Positions 1 to 10,579 of a stretch of DNA of 64,000 nt are shown here, one piece after another. The stretch is from NCBI GenBank assembly GCA_029204225.1, contig CM055097.1, positions 43,736,942 to 43,800,941 of the forward strand, in the 5' to 3' direction. The notes under the pieces are model-generated. The model was not told the origin of the DNA. It saw only the letters and a list, made by a program, of their open reading frames with translations, and ran no database searches. Made by a program: the position numbers and the translations under genes. The number at the start of each line of letters is the position of its first letter. Within the stretch, counting starts at the first letter, position 1. The stretch is from Diphasiastrum complanatum. Its lineage: Eukaryota > Streptophyta > Lycopodiopsida > Lycopodiales > Lycopodiaceae.

Positions 1-85
<85 letters not shown>
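1..85. repeat. (AT)n microsatellite
   Basis: Pure alternating AT from the first base of the window to about position 85. The array may continue beyond the left edge. Confidence 0.98.
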
Positions 86-89
<4 letters not shown>

Positions 90-620
90 CTACCATACAT
101 TAATTTATAAATATATACATCTTATATATTTATGTGCATTCTATATATGCATTCGTCATATCACTGATCCAAACCTTGTTAGTATTTGAAACTGGAATTT
201 AAAACACATATTCACGGATTGATGATCTGACATGGTTCTAAATATATTTATTCCAATCATTTGTTTCTTTCTTTGAGAGTAGAGTAGAAGCTCCGCAGAA
301 TTATAGCAGGATAAAAATAAATCTAACGAACTTCCTTATGAATGTGAGCCTATTTCTTGAGCTTTTTTCTTGAGCTCCTGAGCTTGTTCCATATAGAGGA
401 GGGCTCTAGTGTTTGGCCCTCAAACTTAAATTGCATTAAGACTTTTTGATATATTATTTGATATTTTATTTGAACTGTATTTTTTGCAGGTTGTCTAAAC
501 TGCTGACCAGACTGTTTTCAGGCCCTCTGAGAATGCCTCTCCATTATACCTTACTAGAGGTTGGAGGTTCTGAAACACAAGTAGACTACTACAACATATG
601 GCAGACTACAATTACAAATT
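86..620. other. No recognisable gene
   Basis: AT-rich sequence without a convincing reading frame. A 65-codon open frame at 446-643 runs into the first GC-rich palindrome copy and has no recognisable motif. I see nothing else. Confidence 0.5.
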
Positions 621-1474
621 TACTGCCGCGACGAGAGGTTTGATTAGTTATCTTTTTTGAAGATATATCAGAACTTCTAGCCTGACGGGAGGTTCTAATC
701 AGTTTTTATCTTTGAATACATATGAGAACATTTTCGTGAAGCCTTCGGGCTTTGGGAAAATTTCAGAAGGCTTTGGGATTTCACGAAGGCTTCAGGATTT
801 TTGCAAAGACTTCGAGATCTTCCAAAAATAAAAACTTATCAGAACCTCCTGCCGTGGCAAGAGGTTCTAAGGTGTCTTCGCAAGGCTCCCCCAAAATTTT
901 TGCGAAGCTTGCATAAATTTTGGGGGCTTCACGAAGCATTCACGAAGCCTCCGTGATCTGATCATATAGACTTTGCGAAGCTTTCGCCATGCCTCCGTGA
1001 GCTTCCACGAAGCCTTCGCGGATCTCGAAGGCTTCGCGGACTCTGTGAGCCTTCGCGGAATTTTTGTGAAGCCTCTGTGATTTTTGCAAAGGCTTCGCGA
1101 AGGCCCACAAAGGCTTTGCGAATTTTCACGAAGATCACGGAGGCCTCGCAATCTTCGCGAAGCCTTCGGGAAGCCTTTGCAAAGGATTCCTTCGCAAAGG
1201 CTTCGCGACATACTGCATTGACACGTGGCAAATTGTAAATCCCATAAGTACAGTATACTTTTTTCCACCAAAAAAAGTATAAGTAAACCTCGTCTCCTCT
1301 CTATATTTCACATTGTAATTTAAATTTTGAATTTTGTAAGCTTATCTCCATCAACAAAGTTTACAAACATCAATTTTCTTCCTAAGAAAAGTTTTCAATG
1401 GTATTTTTCCACCAATGTTTTCAGGTGTCTTCAGAATGATAAGCTGATCAGAACCTCCCACCGCGGCGGGAGGT
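621..1474. repeat. Four dispersed copies of a GC-rich palindrome
   Basis: A near-palindrome of about 25-28 bases occurs at about 621-641, 670-696, 841-868 and 1450-1474. Each has an AGAACCTCC-like left arm, a GCCGCGGC-like centre and a GGAGGTTCT-like right arm. The copy at 841-868 pairs over most of its length, and the last copy ends six bases before the open frame starting at 1480. The copies flank the TTCGCGAA-rich block at 733-1211. Their role is unknown. Confidence 0.7.
733..1211. repeat. GAAGCCTTCGCGAAG minisatellite, block 1
   Basis: Degenerate direct and inverted copies of GAAGCCTTCGCGAAG, whose core TTCGCGAA is a perfect palindrome, fill about 480 bases. Because GAAGCCTTC and GAAGGCTTC occur in both directions, either strand can form many alternative hairpins. 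The repeat creates long open frames of Arg/Ser/Phe/Ala-rich peptide on the minus strand, which I treat as artefacts. Confidence 0.8.
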
Positions 1475-1479
1475 AATGG

Positions 1480-3660
1480 TTGGAAGAGAGACTGCAAAAG
1501 TTGTTGGGACAGCCGGAAAAAGGCCCCTGGAGCCGAGAGTGGATCGATCGGGAATGCAATTCGGTTCTTATTGCGATGTCTCAGACGATGAAAGGCATAT
1601 GGTCAACCAAGAGCTCTGAGTTTGAGGGTGATGCAAATGTCAATCTCAAAAATTTTGTAATTGACGACATCGGATACATTTGGGGCAAAAATACTATGTA
1701 TCAGATAGAGAGGAAAACTATCCAGCGCACCTCACTTTTCACGAACCAACGAGCTTTGGATCACTCGTTCGCTGAGAAGTTGTTTGCTGATTTAAGCAGG
1801 CCCAATAGTCCACCACCTGCATCGATCAACGCCACTTTGAGGCCAATTTCATTTAAGAATGGTGATGATGAAAAAGTTGTTTTCGAAGGCCCAATTATGT
1901 TTGAAAAGATGTATTGCGAATTCATGCGTATTGACAGAGCAAAGAATCAGCAGGTCTACACAGACACTTACCCCAAGGAGGTGGATCTCAATCCTGGATC
2001 CAAATTGGATGGATTGTGTAAAAATCGCTTTTTGTCATATTGTATTTTTGAACCCATCGATGGTCAACATTTTTATTATGCATGTAATGAATTGGCGAAG
2101 GTTGCATTAAATCAAAATAGGATACGTCCTCGGATATTTGATGCCACTTTTAGATTTGTGCATGCCAAGATATGTATATTGAAGAATACGTCTTGTTACA
2201 TTCTTGAATCGGACAGACTCAATCACGAGCCAGAAGAGAAAAGAAAAAAGAGCAATATGCCAGAAATCATGGAGCGTGCACGTGATCTATGGATCTCATT
2301 GAGTCGACCACGATTTGTTAAAGGAGTGAAGCTAAATCCTGAGCAACTGAAACAAATGAGAGCGTTTTATCTTGGTTTGCATGGGGTCCTTGGCAGTAGT
2401 AATATTGGATCTTTGTCAAGACAACACAATTACATCTTTGTATGGCAAATTTGTGGAGTGCACAATAATAATCTTTCATTCAGATGAAACATTCAATAAT
2501 TTCATGCAAGTCATGAAATTGTATGTGAATGATCAGATTTGCTATGACGGACCTGCATTGGGATCAAGGAAGACAAAAAAGAAACCAATATCTATTTGGT
2601 TGTTTAGATGTTTGAGGTATATTCCAAACGCCATGTGCGATCGTATCCCAAAGAAGCTTGTAAATGGAGAATTGTATTTTGGAAGAAAAAACCGAGAAAA
2701 ATACGTTGATGAAGGAGTTCTTCTGATGGTTCGTGAGATGACAAGTGTTGTACAGTATTTGCTTACTACAGAAAGAGACTTGCCTTCAGATGTGGATTAC
2801 AACAAAGAGAGCATAAAACAACTCTCAAAAATCATCGACCCAACTTTTTGTCGGAACTGGGTTAGAGCACACTATGGCAAAAGCAAAGGTATAACTTCAA
2901 AATTGATTGGTGTTATATCTAAACCCTTGAGAGCAGCTGTAGAAAATATCAAATAGAAATATCTTTCCGCCCACAATATTGAGCATGGAACTGGGACCTT
3001 TAAGAGCACTGAATGGAGGTTCTTCTGCAAAGTAAAAGCTTCAAAAAACGAGGAGGCCAAATGTTGTGGAGCTGAAAATCAAATTTCATGACACTTCCTT
3101 CTTTGCTATGGGAGCGTCTGACATTGTATATATTTGATAACTGGGAGTCTTTAGACTTCAATTACATTTTGTCAATGGTGCGCCATTGTTTGACAACCCT
3201 AACGCCACAACACAAAGTCTGTGTGATTGTTCTCTTTTTGGATCACAACAGAAAAGAGGGTATCAAACCAAGCATCAAAGCAATTCATGATGTACATTGT
3301 TCTGTTTTTTAGGGTTACTACGTGCTGGCAACTCCTTTGGAAGAGAACAATATAACTATTCCGAACTTGCAGTCTATTCTATTTGTTCTCTATAATGTTG
3401 AGTCCTCAAATGATGTTAGCGAGTGCGTGCAAAGCAAATTCAAGCTTTTGAGACTGTGTTTCAGAGATAGTGGAAAATTGACAAAACATTTTGTCATGTA
3501 AGCCAGATCACAAAAAGAAAGCAAAGCATTGGCGAGGTGTGAGCAGCATTATTGAATCCTTTTGTGCTCCAAGTTGGTCTGTGTGCTTATATAAAATGTC
3601 ATATTGTGTGACAGAGCTCATGAACAACATCGGTCGGACTATTGTAACTATTTTTCGGAT
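1480..3660 (+). pseudogene. Broken unrecognised gene with ParB-like motif
   Basis: The frame opens at 1480 without an ATG; the first in-frame ATG is near 1576. It runs 335 codons, then the coding signal moves to another frame between about 2400 and 2487 and continues to a stop at 2956. Coding-like sequence resumes in pieces to about 3660 with further stops and shifts, so the ancestor was roughly 720 codons. I do not recognise the family. Around residue 194 there is DGQHFYYACNELAK, which resembles the DGQHR-type helix of ParB/sulfiredoxin-fold domains; that is a weak inference from one motif. Lys/Glu-rich linkers and no membrane segment are visible. Minisatellite blocks lie on both sides and no LTRs flank it, so it may be a decayed host gene or a transposon passenger. 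Confidence 0.55.
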
Positions 3661-4790
3661 TCGAGGGCCAATGTCGCATTTTTCTTTTTTGAGTGTCAGT
3701 GTCGCATTTTTCAAGAATTTTTGTGAAAATTTTGCAAAAATCCCAGTGTCGCATCCTTTTTGAGACCAATGTCGCACTTTTTTTAGAGGGTCACTGTCGC
3801 ATTTTTTGACGGCCAATTTTGCAAAACTTTTGCGAAGCCTTCAGGGTAATTTGGCAAAGCCTTTGGGATTCGATTTTCACGAAGGCTTCTCAAAATTGGC
3901 CCTCAAAGCCTTCGTGAAGGCTTCCAATTTTTCGAGGGCCATTTCGAGCAGGGTTCAAGGATTTTCGCGAAGCCTTCAGAGAATTTTTTTGAGATATTTT
4001 CACGAAGGCTTCAGGGAAATTATGCGAAGCCTTCAGAGAAATTTCGCGACATTGCCCTCAAGTGTCGCATTTTTTGAGGGTCAGTGTCGCATTTTTTTCG
4101 AGGATCAGCGTCGCATTTTTCGAGGGCCAATTTTGCGAAAACCTTCGCGAAGCCTTCAGGGAAAATATCTCGAAAATTTTTCTTGAGGGTGAGGCCAGTG
4201 TCACATTTTTTGTGAGGGTCAGTGTTGCATTCTTCGAGGGCCAATTTCACGAAATTTTCGCGAAACCTTTAGGGAAATTGATGAAGCCTTCAGGATACAA
4301 TTTTCATGACGGTGTTGCAAAAATTTTGCAAAAATCCCGATGCCTTCGCAAAAATATTTTCGCGAAGGCTTCACGAGATTTTCGAGGTATTTTTGCAAAG
4401 GCATCGGGATTTTCGCGAAATTTCCCTGAAGGCTTCGCGAAAATTCCCCCTCAAGTGTCGCATTTTTTTCAAGGGTTAGTGTCGCGAAAATAACTGAAGC
4501 CTTTGTGGAAATTTTGCAAAATTTCCCTGAAGGCTTCACAAAAATCCCTGAAGGCTTCGTGAAAATTTCGCGAAAATCTCGATGCCTTCGCGAAAATACC
4601 TCAAAACGCAAAAATACCTCGGGATATTTTTGCGAAGGCTTCAGTGATTTTCAGGACATTTTCACGAAAACCTTCAGGGAAATTTTGTGAAATTTTCACG
4701 ACATTGGCCCTCCCCCTCCAGAAAAATGTGACACTCCGCTCCTCCAAAAAATGCCTCCCCCTCCAGAACAATGCGACACGTCGGCTGGCA
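3654..4790. repeat. TGTCGCATTTTT / GAAGCCTTCGCG minisatellite, block 2
   Basis: About eleven direct copies of a TGTCGCATTTTTTGAGGGTCA-like unit lie between 3670 and 4490 at irregular spacing. They are interleaved with TTCGCGAAGCCTTCAGGGAAATT-like units that share the GAAGCCTTCGCG core of block 1. At 4720-4780 two copies appear inverted, as AATGCGACAC. Short units, mixed orientation and irregular spacing indicate a decayed satellite or minisatellite rather than coding DNA. Confidence 0.75.
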
Positions 4791-4849
4791 CACTTCGGCC
4801 ATGTATACACATACATCTTCCACCCGTCAACGAGGACATACAAACATCA

Positions 4850-5633
4850 GGGTGGCAAAGATATAACTGAAGCTCGTAAGAAAAACCTATGCTTCAAGTG
4901 CAATGGCGAGGGTCACTTTGCACGAGATTGCGTAAAAAAACCAGCTTCTACCTCAGGTAATCTATCTCGAAGTAATGAGATGGATGTATGTTTTCTTAAT
5001 TCTTTAGTTTTTGGACCTAGTGACCTTATTTGCATTAAAGGTAAAGTTAAAGATCAAGTTGTTAATATCATTTTTGACACATGATCCACTCATAAATTAT
5101 TAATGTAAATTTGGTGCAGACGCTAAATCTTCCTACCAAAAAAAAAGAGAAAACATACTATGTGACAATGGCATCGGGAATCAATTCTGCGTTTATGGAT
5201 CATGTTGTTCCTGATGTAGGATTGCACATACAGGATGACTCTAAAAAACTAGAATTCCATACTGTTGCATTAGCTAATGTGGATATTTTTCTCGGGCAAT
5301 AATGGCATTTTGATAAGAATAAATCATTGAAAATTGATTTTGTTTAAAAGTATTTATCTTTTATGCATGAGGATTCTTTGATTAAGATCAAGGCTAGTTT
5401 AAGTGCTAACACTAAAAATGTTAATCCTTATTCTAACGGGAACTTAATTCAATAATGAGAAATTCTGATTTTAAAGTTATTTATGTTTCCATAAATGATT
5501 TCATTTGCTTCAATGATAATAAACTTACTATAAATGCCATGAATATACCCAGTGAGAACACTACAAAGTTTGAAGCCTATAATGAACTTAGGCAGGAATT
5601 CGATGATGTTTTTATAGACCTTCCTGTAGGTTT
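4850..5633 (+). pseudogene. Ty3-type gag zinc knuckle and protease remnant
   Basis: A CCHC zinc knuckle (CFKCNGEGHFARDC, about 4890-4931) lies at the end of a 146-codon frame. After about 40 residues comes a retropepsin entry with a hydrophobic strand and Asp-Thr, where the conserved Gly codon is TGA (5082-5084). Downstream pieces in the same region (5111-5302, 5455-5633) continue the protease and the protease-RT linker, with several stops, up to the acidic EFDDVF segment that precedes Ty3 reverse transcriptase. The element is cut at 5633 by a copia LTR. The matching RT piece is at 48655-49186 on the minus strand. The left boundary with the minisatellite is near 4840. Confidence 0.85.
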
Positions 5634-5907
5634 AGTTAGAATTAAAGTAGAATCACTGTGTTACTATACTGTGGGTCCTATCAGTGGATAAGGATCAGTT
5701 GGCCTTGCCACAAGGCAAGTTGACGGGACACGCGTCCCGCCAACGACAACCTGGGTCATGCATGGGTTGCCTGAGTGAACAACTATATGTACAGTGTAAT
5801 TTCATTTTAAGAGACACAGTTGCTATGTGAGCTTGTTGTGGAGAGTGTTTTCTGTTTGTGTTACTGTGTAGCATGATCTGTGTTCCTGTGCAAACCAAAT
5901 TCTAAGT
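5634..5907 (+). mobile_element. Copia-A left LTR
   Basis: This 274-base segment matches 49187-49459 on the minus strand with about ten differences by eye. It begins AGTTAGAATT and ends AATTCTAAGT, immediately followed by a tRNA-Met primer-binding site. The five bases before it, GGTTT (5629-5633), recur just outside the other copy (minus strand of 49182-49186), as expected for a target-site duplication. The ends lack canonical TG and CA; an inner TTAGAATT/AATTCTAA inverted repeat lies two bases in. Confidence 0.88.
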
Positions 5908-5917
5908 TGGTATCAGA
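5908..5917 (+). promoter_or_regulatory. Copia-A primer-binding site
   Basis: TGGTATCAGA, complementary to the 3' end of plant initiator tRNA-Met, directly follows the LTR. This sets the element's orientation and the LTR's 3' boundary. Confidence 0.85.
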
Positions 5918-7017
5918 TCCGTACAGGGAGTGTACACAGTACAACATCGCCGTTGAAGAGAGCTTCGGGAGAACTGTCTTCTGAGAGTTCAGGGTTTACG
6001 ACGGGTTGAAGACGGAAAGAGAAGCACTGGTGCATGGTTTCTACTTTATAGAGGCTTGCTAAGCTCAGCATAGGGATTATTAGCCTGTGCATAGCATCAG
6101 ACAGGGAAAAATTTGGTGAAAATTGGACAATTTTGAAGCCAACTGAAAATTGAAACCGGGTTTGGGGTTACGGTTTTTATACATAACTGGTGATTTCTTC
6201 GCCGTTTGTGCACCGTTTTGGAAGCCGTAAGGACATGAAGGAAGCTAATCACATTGTCAACCAACCATGGAGATATTCTGAGGTTTATGTCAGAGATTTG
6301 TCTCCAAACAGTTAACCCAGCTGATTTGCGGTAAAAGGTGAAAAAAAGCCACTTTGTCAAGTTGAGCTAAAATCACCGTTTCTCCACGGAATTTCTTGAG
6401 TGAACACTCTACAGTCTTGGAATAAGTAGGGCGACCCTGCTCCAGGCCTCAGATCGTGCTCAAATCGATCCACAGGCGAGTTAGATCAAGCGAATTTGAG
6501 TGTGGGGAGGCACGGCCGCAGACAGAGAGAGTGGGCAGCTCGCGCGCGCCCAACGCGAAGGGTGCTGTAGCGTCTAGAAGGCCATAGCGATTGTACGAGC
6601 GCAGTTCAACGTCAGATGCAGTTTGGACCTTTGGAAGAGGTGTCAGATGCATCGACAGTCCAGAACTTGTGATGGGAGAGAAACGTGATTTCGACCCAAA
6701 CGAAAGGCTATAACCTCCAAATGAAGGGCACCCGGACTGTACATGCAAGTACGGTACAACAAAACAGAGTGATTGCAGCTGAGAAAGTGTTCGGAGTACG
6801 CCAGAAGTGATTTCACCATTCCACTGGACACGTTGTTGGAAGTTGATGATTGAGTGCATTTCGGAAGGCGACGCCGATTTGGCTTTCAAATTGGTGGAAA
6901 AGCGGCGAGTGGCCTGGTAAGGGGAAAAGTGCAGGTCATTATTTTCAACTTTTGACATCACTGTTGGCCTTGGCATACTTTTCTTAGCCTAAGGCAGAAG
7001 TTTCAAGCAGTTTTGCG
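5918..7017 (+). other. Copia-A untranslated leader
   Basis: About 1.1 kb between the primer-binding site and gag has no long sense frame; an antisense open frame at 6449-6976 is taken as chance. The last 335 bases (about 6685-7020) match 29321-29656 on the opposite strand, which confirms that the leader belongs to a repeat family. Confidence 0.7.
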
Positions 7018-8550
7018 ATGGCAAACATGGGAGAGTCCATTTTGAGTGAAAGTAGCAAATTGGACGGGATTTCTAACTATGCAGTGTGGAAATTCAAAAT
7101 GAAAAACAAACTGATGGAGAAAGACATGTGGGAAGTCGTCACAGGTGATGAGAGAAGGCCGCCAAATGAAGCAGATATCAAAGTGTTCGACAAAAAGATG
7201 AGAAAAGCTTTGACCTTCATTAACTTGTCAGTGAAGGATCACATCATTACCCACATTTGTGATGCTGTTACACCTAGACAGGCATGGGATGGTCTAAAGG
7301 AGCAGTTCGAGACGTCAAATCCATCAAGAATCATGTTTCTGAAGTCAAAGTTGAATAGTGCCTGCATGGAGCAAGGAGAGCACATTCAGACGTACATGAC
7401 CAGAATCAAGACAATGAGAGATGAACTGCATTCTATTGGTGAGCGCATACGTGATGTGGAGCTGGTGCACAATGCATTGTGCGGCATTGCAGAATCCTAT
7501 CAGATGTTTGTGAGCGGAATAGCATCAAGAGAAAGATTACCGACCTTTGACGAGCTCACATGAATCTTGATGCAGGAAGAACAACGGCGAGAAATGGTGA
7601 AAGCTAGGCGTCAAAATACTGACGATCAGGCACTTGCAACACATCAAAAACAAGGCAAGGTCAAGGGCAAGAAGAAGTCTAAGCAGCAATTTTCCAAGTC
7701 TCAGGAGGATGAGGGATCTTCCAATAAATCTAAGAAGAAAGGCAAGTGCTGCCATTGTGGTAAAAAGGGCCATTGGAAGAGTGAATGTCGCAAATTCCAG
7801 GCGGAACAAGGTAAGGGAAAACCAAAACAAGCAGGTAACCTTGTCGATGAGGGTGAGATTGAAGACTCTAGTATCTTCATATCTGCATTGTCATCTAATC
7901 AAGATGATCAAGCATGGTATATTGACTCAGGAGCCACAAGACATATGACAGGTAACAAGAATTGGTTCAGTAGTTTGAAGGTGTTGGATAATGGAACATC
8001 TGTTTCACAAGCAAATGGTGAGGTGTGCAAGATCAAGGGGATAGGCCCCGTTTCAATCCAACTACCTGATGGCAAAAGCAGGATGATCAGCGAGTCATTA
8101 CTGATCAAAATTTGAAAGCAGAATTTGCCCATGATCATTGCTTTGTAAAGGATGTGAGCCAAAAGTTCAAAGCTATCGCGGATGGAGTAAGAGAGCCCAA
8201 TACAAAATTGTACAGATTGAATGCTACAATTAAGGGGCAACACGGACTTGTATCGTCCATTCCATCGCAAACTAAGTTGTGGCATAAGAGGCTTGGTCAC
8301 TTGAACTTGGAAAGCCTCAGTTTGATGAGAAAATTGGAGATGGTAACATGATTGCCTACCATAGAAGATCACTTGAAATCGATGTGCGAATCCTATGTAT
8401 ATGGGAAGCATCATCGAGAGAAGTTCAATAAAGGGGGTGTTGCAAGAGCAAAGAACATCCTGGATTTAATCCACACAGACCTATGCGGGCCTATGAGGAC
8501 CATGTCCTTAGGTAAAGCCTTCTATTTCATGACTTTATTGATGATATGTC
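7018..8550 (+). pseudogene. Copia-A left half: gag, protease, integrase start
   Basis: The gag frame starts with ATG at 7018 (MANMGESILSESSKLDG), with the UBN2-type core (NYAVWKFKMKNKL) following. One TGA at 7561-7563 interrupts it, and the same frame then gives a CCHC knuckle (CCHCGKKGHWKSEC, about 7747-7788) and the retropepsin motif WYIDSGATRHMT near 7915. Around 8090-8115 the NLLSVG-type segment is missing and the frame shifts. The continuation carries the GAG-pre-integrase motif LWHKRLGHLNLESL and the integrase entry HTDLCGPM. It stops near 8550 inside the integrase core and abuts a different copia family. Similar gag, about half identical by eye, occurs in copia-C. Confidence 0.9.
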
Positions 8551-9007
8551 ACGTAAGACGTGGAGACAACTCATCACATTCAATCGAAGGTGAAGGAACA
8601 ATCAGAGTTGAATTCAAAAGAGGTGAAGTCAAGTTGCTGTCCAACATTCTCCACATTCCAAATCTAACCAAGAATCTGCTCTCTGTTAGCAGAATCCGAT
8701 TCAGGTCAAAGGGTCGAATTTGATACAGAAGGCTGCACAATTCTTGACAAATCCCAGAAGGTTATAGCCTATGGAAGAAGAAGCGGCTATCTTTACAAAC
8801 TCAGCCATTGCTACTCTTTTAATAGTCAAGCTCTTCACACAACTACTTCTAAATCAACTGATATATTGTGGCATTTCAGACTTGCCCATCTTAATTTCAA
8901 TAGTATTCATCAAATGTCTGTTCAAGGTCTTGTACAAGATTTGCCTTTTGTCAGCAAGCCAACTTCTCCATGCGAAAGCTATATTATTAGCAAGCATGCT
9001 AGAAGCC
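8551..9007 (+). pseudogene. Copia-F fragment: protease end and pre-integrase
   Basis: A fragment of a second copia family follows abruptly. It carries the segment after the protease (NILHIPNLTKNLLSVSRI) and, with frameshifts, a GAG-pre-integrase region with LWHFRLAHLNFNS-like residues near 8870 and a degenerate zinc finger. It ends near 9007. Pieces of what may be the same family lie at 25602-28850. Confidence 0.75.
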
Positions 9008-9520
9008 CCTTCATTTCAGACTCGAGATAATGATTTCTTGGAGCTTGTGCAAGGTGAGGAATGTGAAATTTATGTGGGCTCAAGGAAGAATAGGCAAAGT
9101 GTAAAAGCTGCAAAAATGAAGTGGCGCGGTGATCTCAGTGAAATTCAAATTGGAAGTCTTGTTGCACTTCTAGCTTCATAAAACAATGAAGGACATCCAT
9201 TTTGGATTGCAAAAGTACTTGGTTTCATTCAAAATAGCAATAAGACAAAAGTACTACGTGTCCATTGGTTGCACACCACTTCAATGAATGCTTTTTTGGG
9301 AAGGTACGAACTTAAAATGTTGCAAGTAGATCCAAAGGGCAAGAGAAAATGATTGCCAAAGAACCAACCACGGGTTGATGATTTGAATTTACAAGATGTA
9401 GATGTTTTGGCTTTTAATTTTAAGTTAACAATGACCAATCATCTACAAAAGTCAATTATAGCCATACTGAATGAACGACTTGGATTAATGAGACAACCAT
9501 CATCATCAACTTGTCAATAA
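9008..9520 (+). pseudogene. Unrecognised fragment with HPFWIAKV motif
   Basis: One frame runs about 170 codons from near 9008 to the TAA at 9518-9520, interrupted only by TAA at 9179-9181 and TGA at 9350-9352. It contains GSLVALLAS, then HPFWIAKVLGF, then VLRVHWLHT and GRYEL. That pattern of strands and aromatic residues resembles small beta-barrel domains (BAH, agenet or chromo-barrel type). I do not recognise the gene. The C-terminal part is acidic and then helical (ILNERLGL). The fragment follows a copia piece, so it may be host or transposon-captured sequence. Confidence 0.5.
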
Positions 9521-10327
9521 CACGATGAAAGTTTGAATAAATCAAACTATATCAGTGTCTTCAATTGGGTCTGTATCTGATCTATGTACTAATATAATAG
9601 TTTTTGCTCTGATTAAATATGCGTGCGAAAATAATATGTGGAAGTAAGAGACAACTTAAGACAATTTTAGACAATAAGAAACTATTAATCAAAATGAATT
9701 TTCATAACTCTAAATCTGAATCATCAATATACATCTCTTGCTGTCTTATCTCGTTGTTGTGTCTCTGATTGAGTAAGTGAGTTACAACGAGTAGTGCACA
9801 TGTATTTATATTGCTACAGGCCAGGTCTTTTGGCCTTTTATTTATAGGTCTTTTGGCCTTTTAATGATGTAACAGTAGATATCTAACCATTTACGACGGT
9901 TGATATTCAAATAGACGCTCTGTTTCTAGGGTCGAATAAATTCTGTTCGCAAATTATTCGCGACAGTCCATCTCTTCATCCCAGTTTCATGTTTCGTGAA
10001 TTGTTCACGACATTTTCATCTTTCGCAAATTGTTCGTGACAGATGACAATTCTTGAGCTTGAAAAAGAAATTCAGAAGATTTCGCGTGAAACAATTTTGC
10101 GACATCTGAGATTTGAACAAGAAACAAAATATTTTGGAAAAGATTCTGTTCGCAAATCTTTCAAGCTTCAACAAGAAAAAAACCACGAGCTTCTACAAGA
10201 ATCTGTTTTGCGAATCTTTCGAGTTGACTGCAAGACAAGGTTTGCAAATCTTTCGAGGTTGATCATGAATAAAAATGATTCAAGCTCACATTCGTTTCTT
10301 ATCCTTTGTCACGTAAACTGCGCGCTT
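9521..10327. other. Non-coding stretch with TTCGC-rich repeats
   Basis: No convincing gene. A direct repeat of AGGTCTTTTGGCCTTTTA sits near 9826-9865. From 9920 to 10260 there are short recurrent motifs of the type TTCGCAAATTATTCGCGACA and TCTGTTCGCAAATCTTTC. Similar TTCGCGAATNATTCGCGAC units occur in the copia-F LTR near 28210-28290, so this may be a decayed LTR of that family. Confidence 0.45.
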
Positions 10328-10491
10328 TGTTAGTAGAATCAAGGTTTGTCTGATCAGTTGTTCTACAAAATGATCTGCCATAGATTCTCCTTCTCATCAT
10401 TGAAGTTCTCTATCACCCTAGATTCCATGGTGATTTGTGGAGATCAAAGAGCTGGCAGCTTGGAAGGAGAGAGCGTAGGCTGCTTGAGCAC

Positions 10492-10579
<88 letters not shown>

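Noticed and set aside
867-1271. Long minus-strand open frames rich in Arg, Ser, Phe and Ala
   Set aside because: They arise from the GAAGCCTTCGCG minisatellite, which is open in several frames. The peptides are pure repeat translations.
3654-4790. CRISPR-like appearance of repeated TGTCGCAT units
   Set aside because: Units are degenerate, spacing is irregular, orientation is mixed, there are no cas genes, and the context is a plant nucleus.
6449-6976. 175-codon minus-strand ORF in the copia-A leader
   Set aside because: It is antisense to a retroelement leader, has no motif, and the homologous stretch at 29321-29656 does not keep the frame open.
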